Shown here: in pieces, positions 7,547 through 15,293 of the stretch | Position numbering within the stretch: the stretch's first letter is position 1 | Layout: the number at the start of each line of letters is the position of its first letter | From: Dyadobacter koreensis | GTDB taxonomy: Bacteria; Bacteroidota; Bacteroidia; Cytophagales; Spirosomataceae | Length of the DNA stretch: 64,000 bases | Direction: 5' to 3' | Assembly: GCF_900108855.1 (NCBI RefSeq) | Contig: NZ_FNXY01000002.1 | Location: 734,967-798,966 of the forward strand | The notes under the pieces: generated by a model | Told to the model about the DNA's origin: nothing | What the model saw: the letters and a program-made list of their open reading frames with translations, nothing else | Database searches by the model: none | Program-made: the position numbers and the translations under genes

Positions 7547-8110
7547 ATGCATCAAAAACTCAGAGAACATATAGAAAAAATAGTGCCGCTCACTGACGAT
7601 GAGTTTAAATTCGTGAGCAGTCATTTCACCACGAAAAAATTTAGAAAACATCAATTTTTGGTTCAGGAAGGCGAGCCCGTAAAGTATCATCACTTTGTCG
7701 TATCCGGACTTCTGAAACTGGTGTATACCGATGATAATTCCAGGGAGCACATCGTTTCTTTTGCGATGGAAGATTGGTGGGAAAGCGATTTTTATGCCTA
7801 TTATACACAGACCAAAGCCACAATGTCGCTGGTATGTCTTGAAGACACTGAGGTTCTATGTCTATCACTGGAAGATTATAGAAAGTTATGCGATGGTCTT
7901 CAGAAAATGGAAAGATTTTTTCTTGAAAAAGCCAATTTTGGTTTTCTCGGAGCACAGCGGCGTATTATATCGTGGCTAACATCAAATGTGAAAGAGCGCT
8001 ATGAACAACTTATCAGGCAATATCCGGCGTTGATTCAACGCGTACCAAAAAGTTTAATTGCCGCTTATCTTGGCGTTTCCAGGGAAACCCTGAGCAGGCT
8101 GTCGCCGTAA
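7547..8110 (+). CDS. Crp/Fnr family transcriptional regulator
   Basis: The 187-residue protein has a cyclic-nucleotide-binding-like fold (FLVQEGEPVKYHHFVVSGLL, about residues 38-57) and a C-terminal winged helix ending in the recognition helix SLIAAYLGVSRETLSRL. Residues that bind cAMP in E. coli Crp (an RSE/ARTS-type phosphate cassette) and the Fnr cysteines are not evident, so the ligand is unknown. The stop codon is immediately followed by a perfect TGTGA-N6-TCACA palindrome in front of a ridA gene, which suggests that this protein or a relative controls it. Confidence 0.88.
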   Translation: MHQKLREHIEKIVPLTDDEFKFVSSHFTTKKFRKHQFLVQEGEPVKYHHFVVSGLLKLVYTDDNSREHIVSFAMEDWWESDFYAYYTQTKATMSLVCLEDTEVLCLSLEDYRKLCDGLQKMERFFLEKANFGFLGAQRRIISWLTSNVKERYEQLIRQYPALIQRVPKSLIAAYLGVSRETLSRLSP

Positions 8111-8126
8111 TGTGATCTGGATCACA
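8111..8126. promoter_or_regulatory. Perfect Crp-type palindrome
   Basis: TGTGA-TCTGGA-TCACA starts one base after the stop of the Crp/Fnr gene and lies 108 bases before the ridA start at 8235. It is a complete match to the E. coli Crp site consensus. Whether the local regulator uses this sequence is an inference. Confidence 0.6.
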
Positions 8127-8234
8127 TCAAAATCGTGAGCTGCATCAAGACCAGGTTCAAAGCCTTATCCGGAACTTTGCAGCGTAAATTTAAAACGATG
8201 CGCCTTGAAAAGCGCTAACTCAAACGCAAAGAAA

Positions 8235-8624
8235 ATGGAAAAGAGAATCATCAACCCATGGAAATGGCAGGATCAACGTAGTTATGTCCAGGCCGTTGAA
8301 GCGAAAAATGTCGAAAGTACGCTATATGTTTCAGGGCAGACTGCTATAAGCGCGGAGGGAATATCGAGTGACGAGGACATGAAATCTCAGTTAATTCTAG
8401 CATTGCAGAATCTGGAACAGGTGATCAGCGAAGCTGGTTTTGAATGCAGTGGTATTGTTCGGCTAAACATTTATACAACTTCGACTGCTGAACTTTGGCC
8501 TCATTTTGAAATTTTTCAAAACTGGGTCGCTAAATATGATGTTAAACCGGCATTGACAATGCTGGAAGTAACAAGTCTTTTTGAGACTTTAAAGGTTGAG
8601 CTGGAAGCTACGGTAGTGAAATAA
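8235..8624 (+). CDS. RidA family protein (YjgF/YER057c/UK114)
   Basis: The start at 8235 (MEKRIINPWKWQDQ) is chosen because the upstream extension has no family resemblance. The 129-residue protein shows the fold's LYVSGQTAIS strand, a GFECSGIVRLNIYTT segment and a terminal VELEAT strand. RidA proteins are trimeric; classic members deaminate enamine/imine intermediates using an Arg near the C-terminal third. Here the usual P-x-R-x-x-x-V is replaced by KPALTMLEVTSL with no Arg, so this copy may lack deaminase activity and act in another YjgF subfamily. A perfect terminator follows. Confidence 0.8.
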   Translation: MEKRIINPWKWQDQRSYVQAVEAKNVESTLYVSGQTAISAEGISSDEDMKSQLILALQNLEQVISEAGFECSGIVRLNIYTTSTAELWPHFEIFQNWVAKYDVKPALTMLEVTSLFETLKVELEATVVK

Positions 8625-8644
8625 TCTTATATATTTCTCCGTCA

Positions 8645-8682
8645 AAGCTGTGTTTTCTTTTCAGGAAGGCACAGCTTTTTTT
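8645..8682 (+). terminator. Terminator after ridA-like gene
   Basis: AAGCTGTG (8645-8652) pairs with CACAGCTT (8670-8677) and is followed by a T run. Confidence 0.8.
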
Positions 8683-8761
8683 GTATATAATTTATTGTAT
8701 CCGCAACTCTTCGTTCGGAGAATCATGCAGAGACATTAAGAAAACAAACATCAATATTCTC

Positions 8762-9034
8762 ATGGATAAATTCGTATCGGTCTTGTTTGTTGAAGATATC
8801 GACATTACCACAGACACAAAAAAAGAAGATATCAATCAATTTCAGGTTGAGTTCTACAAATGGAATCTGCCCTCTGTCGGAGATCATTTGATGGTTCCGG
8901 ATGCGTCGGGCGACGTCCAGTTTTATGTGGTACTCAGTAAAAGTTTCCTGATCAAAGACGGCGTGGCAAACCATTTTAGCTATGTTGTTAAAAAGCATGG
9001 CCATCCTAAGGAATTTGATGGGTTGAAGAGATAG
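8762..9034 (+). CDS. Unknown protein, 90 residues
   Basis: The start at 8762 (MDKFVSVLFVEDID) is preferred because the frame upstream overlaps a terminator. The product is soluble, with an acidic N-terminal half and a basic C-terminus (YVVKKHGHPKEFDGLKR). I see no signal peptide and no known motif. It is followed by a bidirectional terminator shared with the convergent gene at 9100. Confidence 0.5.
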   Translation: MDKFVSVLFVEDIDITTDTKKEDINQFQVEFYKWNLPSVGDHLMVPDASGDVQFYVVLSKSFLIKDGVANHFSYVVKKHGHPKEFDGLKR

Positions 9035-9045
9035 TATGTGAAGTG

Positions 9046-9079
9046 TTAAAAGTCGTAGTTAAAAAACTGCGACTTTTAA
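9046..9079. terminator. Bidirectional terminator
   Basis: TTAAAAGTCG (9046-9055) pairs with CGACTTTTAA (9070-9079) between the convergent genes ending at 9034 and 9100. Confidence 0.75.
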
Positions 9080-9099
9080 TTAACTGCTTTTCAATAATT

Positions 9100-9360
9100 C
9101 TATTCTTCTTCTGCAAGATCAACTGCCGGAATTATGATTTCATTTTCGGCGCTCAGTCCCGCAATTTTATCCAGAACAGATCTTGGAGAATCGCCGGTGA
9201 ACCTTAAAATGTGCTCATAGACGATGTCATCGTTGCCGATGTTGTCAGTCATTTCATACTCCGTGGTTAAAATTTCTTCATATGTTATACCTAATAGTTC
9301 TGCCAGTTTTTTTTCAAATCTTTCTGATTCCTGATCGGTTATTGAATCTGTTTGCGACAT
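9100..9360 (-). CDS. Small acidic unknown protein
   Basis: The 86-residue protein starts MSQTDSITDQESERFEKKLAE and ends AVDLAEEE. It is strongly acidic, with helical stretches around an AELLGITYEEIL segment that could be a short helical domain. There is no signal peptide. It is followed by a shared terminator. I do not recognise the family. Confidence 0.5.
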   Translation of the reverse strand: MSQTDSITDQESERFEKKLAELLGITYEEILTTEYEMTDNIGNDDIVYEHILRFTGDSPRSVLDKIAGLSAENEIIIPAVDLAEEE

Positions 9361-9483
9361 GTTATTTGTAATTTAGTTGGGTGTAAATAAAAGCTTTTTG
9401 TCTATAAAGTTTTATGCCGGCAAACATCGTTACGTTCAACCGAATTTTCAAAAAAACTTTGACCGTTGTCCTCTCTTCGCCGT

Positions 9484-9792
9484 TTACCAAAGCATTTTTA
9501 TGGAGAGAATAATTGACAGATAGACGAGGATCCAAAATACAATCGGTCCGGAGGCACCTTCAAAATTGATTTGAAGAATCGAAAACTTGATAGTTCCATA
9601 TGTCTGATCAAGTATTACAACAAGTATCAGCGCTGCAAAACCAGCGCAGGGAATGGCAAGAAATACGGCATAATGATCCACTATCTGGTCGAAAAGGCGA
9701 GGGTTTAGGCCAATGAACCATTGCTGAAAAAAGAGGAATAAATAAAATAATATCCCAATCAAAACCATTGAAATTTTCAGCCATTTTTGCAT
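9484..9792 (-). CDS. Small unknown membrane protein
   Basis: The 102-residue protein has three hydrophobic segments: ISMVLIGILFYLFLFF (about 7-22), a second at VFLAIPCAGFAALILVVIL (about 43-61) and a third at the C-terminus, GPIVFWILVYLSIILSI. It is probably in the inner membrane. There is no known motif, and no operon partner is obvious because the next minus-strand gene lies 123 bases downstream. Confidence 0.5.
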   Translation of the reverse strand: MQKWLKISMVLIGILFYLFLFFQQWFIGLNPRLFDQIVDHYAVFLAIPCAGFAALILVVILDQTYGTIKFSILQINFEGASGPIVFWILVYLSIILSIKMLW

Positions 9793-9952
9793 AGCCTTCT
9801 TCTTATAATTACATATAAGAATACGATTTTCTCACATGCGATCATAGTATATCTTAGTATGCGGTAAAGGAGAGACTTAGTCTGTTTAATTGCTTGCAGC
9901 TCGCACCTTTACATTACCAATTTTAAAGGATAAAACGTAAGCCGGATAAAAA

Positions 9953-9980
9953 GTGCGTAGTACTGGGGCGCACTACGCAC
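9953..9980 (-). terminator. Terminator of the acyltransferase gene
   Basis: GTGCGTAGT (9953-9961) and ACTACGCAC (9972-9980) form a perfect nine-base-pair stem. Read on the minus strand it is followed by TTTTT, so it fits as the terminator of the gene ending at 10000. Confidence 0.7.
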
Positions 9981-9999
9981 GAAAGACTTTAACATCGCT

Positions 10000-11022
10000 T
10001 TATGATATGGACTGAGGAGCTAATGCTGTTATGACACTGGGCTCCGCAGCATCATACCTGATTTTCTGGGATAACTTTTTGAACGGTTTCTCTATCATTT
10101 TATATAAAAAATAAGAAACCAGGACTGAGAAAATAAACGCGACCAGAATCATCCCATGTCTCAGCGATTCTGAATCTGAAAATCGCCGGGTAATATGCAG
10201 AAGCCGAGCGCCGACCGGCGTATGAAACAGATACAGCGAATAGGAAATATTCCCAAAAAATGTACTTAAAAGTGTTGGTTTTAAAGGAATCAGAATCACA
10301 ATTATGGTAAATACCACGACTATAATTTCTTCATAGGTATACCTCAAAAACAGAAATGCGAGCACCGAGATCAGGGCTATGGACAGCTCTGATTTTCCGG
10401 AAATTTCAGAGAAATAACGATATAAAAGAATTCCGGTTGTGAAGAATATTGAGAAGTGGAAAACGAAATTCTTGTTAAAAAAAAATGATGCTGCATTGAA
10501 TAGTACGAGCGCCGTAATCCAGACGTAAGCTTTTTTGTGGCTCACCAAAGGAAATATCAGTGCAATCAGCAAATAATATTGAAACTCTATGGCGAGCGTC
10601 CAGAATACATGATTCAGCCATTCTTTACCCATGAAAATATTTAGATAACCAAAGTGATAGAAAACCTGTGCATAATCGATTTTAAAAGGTTTTCCAATAT
10701 AAAAAGGCGTCAGCGTTGTAATGTAATTCAGGAGCAATGCGAGAAATACGCAGAAAAGATAAGGAGGTTCGATCCGGATCAAACGCTTCTTAAAAAACGT
10801 AGAGAATTTTCGAATCGTGTAATTTCCTTTTGCCATGGAATAAGGTATCACCAGCCCCGAAATGATAAAAAAGACCTGAACGCCGAAATGGCCAAAACTG
10901 AAAAAATGTTTTACAGGATCGTCATTTTCCAGATAATGAAGGTTCGTTGTAAAGTGAAAAAAACAAACGGACACCGCGGCCAATCCTCTTAAATAATCTA
11001 GGGAAAATAAATATTTATTCAT
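10000..11022 (-). CDS. Acyltransferase 3 family membrane protein (OafA/YrhL-like)
   Basis: This 340-residue polytopic protein starts with the family signature: SLDYLRGLAAVSVCFFHF (about residues 7-24), with His23 of the acyl-transfer motif, then FFIISGLVIPYSMAKG and an RLIRIEPPYLFCVFLA helix. About ten membrane segments follow. The family transfers acetyl or other acyl groups to sugars and lipids on the periplasmic side, for example on O-antigen or exopolysaccharide. It lies 36 bases downstream of the PhyH-family gene on the same strand and is probably co-transcribed with it. The substrate is unknown. Confidence 0.88.
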   Translation of the reverse strand: MNKYLFSLDYLRGLAAVSVCFFHFTTNLHYLENDDPVKHFFSFGHFGVQVFFIISGLVIPYSMAKGNYTIRKFSTFFKKRLIRIEPPYLFCVFLALLLNYITTLTPFYIGKPFKIDYAQVFYHFGYLNIFMGKEWLNHVFWTLAIEFQYYLLIALIFPLVSHKKAYVWITALVLFNAASFFFNKNFVFHFSIFFTTGILLYRYFSEISGKSELSIALISVLAFLFLRYTYEEIIVVVFTIIVILIPLKPTLLSTFFGNISYSLYLFHTPVGARLLHITRRFSDSESLRHGMILVAFIFSVLVSYFLYKMIEKPFKKLSQKIRYDAAEPSVITALAPQSIS

Positions 11023-11058
11023 TTAACTTGACAAGTTTTAAGTAAGTGTAAGACGGCG

Positions 11059-12018
11059 TTATTTGTTAATCATTTTTTGAACCCACTGACGAAAATTTGA
11101 AGGGATTACCTTCCTCATCAAGGTTCCTGGCAGATACATTTTATAGGAATAACCAACATATTTTATAGGTGTTCCCAGATAATTACTTTGTACTTCTTTA
11201 CCTGTTGAAATATCAGTTACCTTCTGAATTGAAATTCTTTCCAGTGCCATATCGGTTTTCATTGGCCGATAATATGCACAGTTTTCAAAATAGAAATGAT
11301 TGACCTGCGTATACCGGGTTGAGCCCGGAACCGTGATTTTTTCTCCGCCATGCAGCAAATTGGCCGACCATATCAATGCTTGCCCCTTTTTCAAATTCAG
11401 AACTTTCTTTTCCAGATGTTTTTGTGCAACCAGTTCTTCAATGAAATCCTCATATCGGTTGTAATAATTGGCGAGCATATCTTCGATCGACGAACTCGTC
11501 GAGCCTTTCATTCCCAGGATGGATAAGTCATAGAATGGCAACCGGTGGCTGGCCGGATAATAATGAAGCGGGCCGTTTCCATCATGCACATCTTCCAGCG
11601 CGATCCAGACGCCCGCCATGTAGCGCTCCGGTACAGAATTGAAATGAATGGAATCGCTGTGCGTTCTTTGCTGGCTGCCAGTTGAAAAATTTAATGTTTG
11701 GAATGGAATTGGCCTTCTCCTGTATAAAATATTTAGGATTTCAATCACACGGGGAGCAATAGCAATTTGCCTCACGGCGTCGTGTTCCTTCCAGGCATCT
11801 TGCAACCGGTTTGTATCATGCTTGGTAAATTCGGGCTTGATCTGTGACAAGGCTCTCTCGATAAGTTCATCATCGATCTGCGGATCAATGATGACATACC
11901 CGTTTTCAGCATAAAATTTTACCATTTCAGCTGTTTCCTGATCAAGATTTGCACTTTTCAGTTCCTTTTCAAAGAAGGGGGACTCCACCCAGGGAGTTTG
12001 CATTTGCATAGAAGACAT
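11059..12018 (-). CDS. Phytanoyl-CoA dioxygenase (PhyH) family oxygenase
   Basis: The 319-residue protein fits the Fe(II)/2-oxoglutarate oxygenases of the PhyH family. Iron ligands are visible as H-x-D in QQRTHSDSIHF (about residues 115-125) and a distal His in SANLLHGGEKITV (about 219-231), with the 2-oxoglutarate Arg probably in STRYTQVNHFY. ALEDVHDGNGPLHYYPASHR is the typical central stretch. The family hydroxylates small molecules. It probably forms an operon with the acyltransferase 3 gene, a pairing that would suit tailoring of a lipid or glycan, though nothing here proves it. Confidence 0.85.
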   Translation of the reverse strand: MSSMQMQTPWVESPFFEKELKSANLDQETAEMVKFYAENGYVIIDPQIDDELIERALSQIKPEFTKHDTNRLQDAWKEHDAVRQIAIAPRVIEILNILYRRRPIPFQTLNFSTGSQQRTHSDSIHFNSVPERYMAGVWIALEDVHDGNGPLHYYPASHRLPFYDLSILGMKGSTSSSIEDMLANYYNRYEDFIEELVAQKHLEKKVLNLKKGQALIWSANLLHGGEKITVPGSTRYTQVNHFYFENCAYYRPMKTDMALERISIQKVTDISTGKEVQSNYLGTPIKYVGYSYKMYLPGTLMRKVIPSNFRQWVQKMINK

Positions 12019-12237
12019 AGTAGAGAAAGTTCGATGAAATGAAAATGGATTTGGTTTTCCTGATACTTTTATTCTGTAAAACTATTTATAGAATTACTAA
12101 TATAGGATAGTTAAAACCCCTCATTATTCAGGGTGTTTACCCCTCATTTTCAAATAATTCCATAAATCTCATAGTTATATTCGTAGAATTTGTAACCTTG
12201 CTGTACTTTTAGTTTACAACTCTCCTCGACAAATAAT

Positions 12238-12543
12238 ATGACAATAATATCTACAAACGCTTTAACATCTTTCAATAATGAGACACCTATTCCTCAGGCT
12301 TTTCTGATGAGATTGACCAAACGGGAATGGGATGTAATTCTCCATTTATCCAAGGGGCTGACGACACCTCAAATAGCTGCTGAAATTTGTATTGAACCCA
12401 AAAGTGTAGAAAATTACCGTGGACGCATTGCCGATAAACTTGAACTAAAAGGCCGGAATAAACTGGTCTGGTTCTCATGGAAAAATCAGGAATTTCTGGA
12501 AAACTGGTATATGGTTTCCATGAAGCGCGGTAACATTTCCTGA
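12238..12543 (+). CDS. LuxR-type HTH protein without receiver
   Basis: The 101-residue protein consists mainly of a GerE/LuxR helix-turn-helix: LTKREWDVILHLSKGLTTPQ, followed by IAAEICIEPKSVENYRGRIADKLEL (about residues 26-70). There is no receiver or sensor domain. It is divergent from the PhyH/acyltransferase pair, with 219 bases between, so it may regulate that pair; this is inferred from position only. The C-terminal WKNQEFLENWYM tail is not part of the HTH. Confidence 0.75.
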   Translation: MTIISTNALTSFNNETPIPQAFLMRLTKREWDVILHLSKGLTTPQIAAEICIEPKSVENYRGRIADKLELKGRNKLVWFSWKNQEFLENWYMVSMKRGNIS

Positions 12544-12645
12544 AAAATGAGTCAACTGAGGGAAATTTCCTTTTTTAAGTAAATATTTATTGTTTTTCAA
12601 TAAATATTTACCGATATTAGCATGGTTATTTAAAAACAGCTAATC

Positions 12646-13203
12646 ATGGAAAATAGAATCACGACCAATCAGATTTTAAAGGTATTGCAGATACTTTCAT
12701 GGATCATTTTTATAGGCTTATGTGTCGAGGCCGGTGGTACCGCCGTCAATACGATCATTACGCTTTTCATAAACGCGCATGGAGTTACAAATTTTTGGGA
12801 AGGAGCGGATTATTTGTCAAGTCTTCATGCTTTTGACCACGGCCACTTTTTTGTCATTGTGCTTATTATGAATATTGTTGCAATTTTGAAAGCAATCATG
12901 TTTTACATCAGCGTAAAACTGTTCATGAACAAAAAGTTGAATATTACCCGGCCTTTCAATTTGGAACTTGGTAATTTTATTTCAAACCTGTCATTTTTGG
13001 CACTGGGTATTGGTTTGTTCTCTTTTTATGGGTTTAAATATTCAGTCTGGCTAACGAAACAAGGTATGCAGCCAGCCGACTTGCAGGCACTGCACATCGC
13101 AGGAGCTGATGTGTGGCTTTTTATGGCAGTAATCCTTTTTGTCATTGTGCAGATTATAAAAAGAGGAATAGAAATTCAACACGAAAACGAATTAACGATA
13201 TAG
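12646..13203 (+). CDS. DUF2975 membrane protein
   Basis: The 185-residue protein has four membrane segments, at roughly residues 12-35, 65-90, 105-130 and 150-172. The layout and the partner gene fit DUF2975 proteins such as Bacillus YoaS, which are always followed by a small XRE repressor. Its stop at 13203 is three bases before the next start, so the two are translated together. The function is unknown; the pairing suggests a membrane sensor or modulator of the repressor. Confidence 0.75.
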   Translation: MENRITTNQILKVLQILSWIIFIGLCVEAGGTAVNTIITLFINAHGVTNFWEGADYLSSLHAFDHGHFFVIVLIMNIVAILKAIMFYISVKLFMNKKLNITRPFNLELGNFISNLSFLALGIGLFSFYGFKYSVWLTKQGMQPADLQALHIAGADVWLFMAVILFVIVQIIKRGIEIQHENELTI

Positions 13204-13206
13204 CTG

Positions 13207-13410
13207 ATGCCGATAATAGTAAACCTTGATGTTATGATGGCAAAGCGGAAAATGTCGTTGAATGAACTGTCAGAAAAAGTAGGTTTAACACTTTCAAATC
13301 TGTCAGTTCTAAAAACCGGAAAAGCAAAAGCCATCCGTTTTAGTACTTTGGAAGCATTATGTAAAGCACTGGATTGTCAGCCAGCCGATATTTTGGAATA
13401 TACGGAATGA
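13207..13410 (+). CDS. XRE family HTH regulator (YozG-like)
   Basis: The 67-residue protein is a complete Cro/CI-type helix-turn-helix: MSLNELSEKVGLTLSNLSVL, then KTGKAKAIRFSTLEALCKAL and the closing LDCQPADILEY. It is the usual partner of DUF2975 membrane proteins and starts three bases after that gene. It probably represses its own operon. Confidence 0.85.
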   Translation: MPIIVNLDVMMAKRKMSLNELSEKVGLTLSNLSVLKTGKAKAIRFSTLEALCKALDCQPADILEYTE

Positions 13411-13607
13411 ATCAAATCATAAGACCGAGCTTCGATATTTGATCACTACGTCTTTGATAAAATTTGAATCCCCGATCTCAGTCTGGCTTGGGGCAGTAAA
13501 AGTTCATTTTGTCCTGATAGCTCCGGTCCTTGTGGCTGCTCATATTCAAAAACGATTTCGAAAGGGTATTTATGAAGAAAAAAATAGCAGTTATGCGGGT
13601 TGCCGGA

Positions 13608-13640
13608 TTGTCAAATTTCTTTCAAAATCGATTAATTTTG
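13608..13640 (+). promoter_or_regulatory. Bacteroidota-type promoter
   Basis: TTG at 13608-13610 is followed after 22 bases by TAATTTTG (13633-13640), a match to the TAnnTTTG -7 element. It lies 34 bases before the RidA start at 13675. Confidence 0.5.
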
Positions 13641-13674
13641 AGGTTCAATACATGTGAAAGCTAAAAAAAAATAG

Positions 13675-14049
13675 ATGGACAGCAATCAGGAAAAAAACGC
13701 GGCACCCGTATTACCACTTTCGAAGGCTTTGGTAGCAAATGGTTTTTTATTTATTTCCGGACAGATCGGATCAGCCGGCGGAAAGCTGGTAACCACATCG
13801 TTTGCCGATGAGGTAAAACAAGTGCTGACTAATATCGAAACAGTACTAACCGAACATAATCTCGCCTTTGATCACATTGTCAGTGTGACCATTTACCTTA
13901 CCGATATGAGATTGTTTGACGAGTTAAATCTTGTATACGGTCCTTATTTCAAAAACCGCTTCCCGACACGTACCTGCATTGCCGTTGCCGGTTTGCCCAA
14001 ACTCGCCCGTGTGGAAATGACAACGGTGGCTAGTTTGAAACTTGAATAA
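13675..14049 (+). CDS. RidA family deaminase
   Basis: The 124-residue protein has the canonical RidA features: LFISGQIG (about residues 25-32), DHIVSVTIYLTDM, and the active-site block FPTRTCIAVAGLPKLARVEM, whose Arg binds the substrate carboxylate. The family hydrolyses reactive enamine/imine intermediates from PLP enzymes to ketoacids. Unlike the other family member at 8235, this copy keeps the catalytic Arg. It has its own promoter and terminator and appears monocistronic. Confidence 0.9.
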   Translation: MDSNQEKNAAPVLPLSKALVANGFLFISGQIGSAGGKLVTTSFADEVKQVLTNIETVLTEHNLAFDHIVSVTIYLTDMRLFDELNLVYGPYFKNRFPTRTCIAVAGLPKLARVEMTTVASLKLE

Positions 14050-14112
14050 TATAATTGACAGATTTATAGATTGTTGACTCGGCTGTTTTGTTTAGGTAGG
14101 AGTAGACATTGA

Positions 14113-14147
14113 ATTAGAGAGTTCCGATCATGGCTCTCTAATTTTTC
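14113..14147 (+). terminator. Terminator of the RidA gene
   Basis: ATTAGAGAG (14113-14121) pairs with CTCTCTAAT (14134-14142), followed by T-rich sequence. Confidence 0.75.
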
Positions 14148-14528
14148 TTTTCAGGAGGATAAAGAATATTTAATAGCTACTCAAAGATACTAAAATGGTT
14201 ATGCAGACTTAGAAGCATCGAGAGGTTAATTGAGCGGTAAAACAATTCGCTACTCGATGTAATTCGCCTATTATGATCTATTAAAGCCGTGATAAAGTTT
14301 ACTTTAACTGATTAGCCATAAGCGCAAAAAATGCCATCTATTTTTTTTTGGTAAATTTTTAAATAAACTTATCGAGAGCAAACTAAATAATCAAGACCTA
14401 ATCAAAAGGTTTAACCACGAAAATGAAAGTCTCTAAAAAAGACTGCTAACTCAAACTGCATAAAATTTAGGAGAAAAGGAGATGTGGCGTTAGGTATACT
14501 TCTCCCTGCGATACAAAGGGTTCATCGA
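14148..14528. other. Gap with no recognisable feature
   Basis: AT-rich sequence lies between the RidA terminator and the end of the HxlR gene. I read both strands and saw no convincing gene, repeat or regulatory site. Confidence 0.5.
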
Positions 14529-14894
14529 CTAATCAAGTGCTTTTGTCCTTTTTAAGATGATGCTCTTAATAAATGGCCGATTTTTCTCTCCCCATTCATT
14601 CATTTGCTGTAAGAGTGGCATGAGTGATTTGCCACGCTCGGTAAGGCGATACTCGACCTTAGGCGGTAGCTGATGATAAACTTTCTTTTCAATCATTTCG
14701 AATTCTTCCAGTTCCTTTAATTGAAGATTTAGAACCCGTTTGGTTGATTGTGGAATTTCACGGTGTAACTGGCTTGGGCGGCTGATGCCTACCGATATAG
14801 CAAGTAACAAATTTGGTTTCCACTTGCCGCCCAGGATTTCTCTTGTCATCATCAGGCCGCATTCGAGTGGCAGGGGTATTTTCTTTTCGTACAT
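14529..14894 (-). CDS. HxlR family transcriptional regulator
   Basis: Started at 14894 (MYEKKIPLPLECGL), the protein has 121 residues. It shows the family hallmarks: a conserved Cys before EILGGKWKPNLLLAI (about residues 11-30), and a winged helix with STKRVLNLQLKELEEFEMIE and VEYRLTERGKSL. HxlR proteins are MarR-related dimers that often sense electrophiles through the Cys. It is divergent from the Gfo/Idh/MocA oxidoreductase at 15294, its most likely target, as is common for this family. Confidence 0.88.
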   Translation of the reverse strand: MYEKKIPLPLECGLMMTREILGGKWKPNLLLAISVGISRPSQLHREIPQSTKRVLNLQLKELEEFEMIEKKVYHQLPPKVEYRLTERGKSLMPLLQQMNEWGEKNRPFIKSIILKRTKALD

Positions 14895-15293
14895 TTTCTT
14901 TTTTGTATTTAGTACAAAAATAAGCACAGATTCAGAACAGGCATATAAGGGATAATATTATCCCCAGAAGAATATTTTCCCTCTTATTGCCTGCCAGATT
15001 TACTGATGTCAACTTTGTAAGCAAAAAGAACAATGCAAAAATTACAAGATTGATCCTTACTTCGGAAATATTCATTAGATAAACTGTTGTTGGCAAAAAG
15101 GGGTGTCATGTCGGCTCTGAACACGGGCCGGGCAACCAATCCAGGTATTGTGCCGTCATTGTAAGCATGAGTATTATTTCTTAGGAAATCAGGTCGGTAC
15201 AACCGAAGTTAAAATATTGATCGATAGTTTGGTACAATCAGACATTCGGATCGATAAACAGAACTCTGAGGGCTCTCGTTAAAACAAAGGAAT
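14895..15293. other. Divergent promoter region
   Basis: These 399 bases separate HxlR from the oxidoreductase. A minus-strand open frame (14984-15202) has no recognisable features and atypical composition, so it is not called. Promoters and the HxlR operator are expected here, but no clear palindrome was found. Confidence 0.5.

Noticed and set aside
13439..13657. 72-codon plus-strand frame between the XRE and RidA genes
   Set aside because: It has no family resemblance and covers the promoter of the RidA gene. A minus-strand reading (PFEIVFEYEQPQGPELSG) also looks faintly coding but has no start, so no gene is called.
14984..15202. 72-codon minus-strand frame between HxlR and the oxidoreductase
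   Set aside because: It has no recognisable motif, no ribosome-binding site, and occupies the divergent promoter region.
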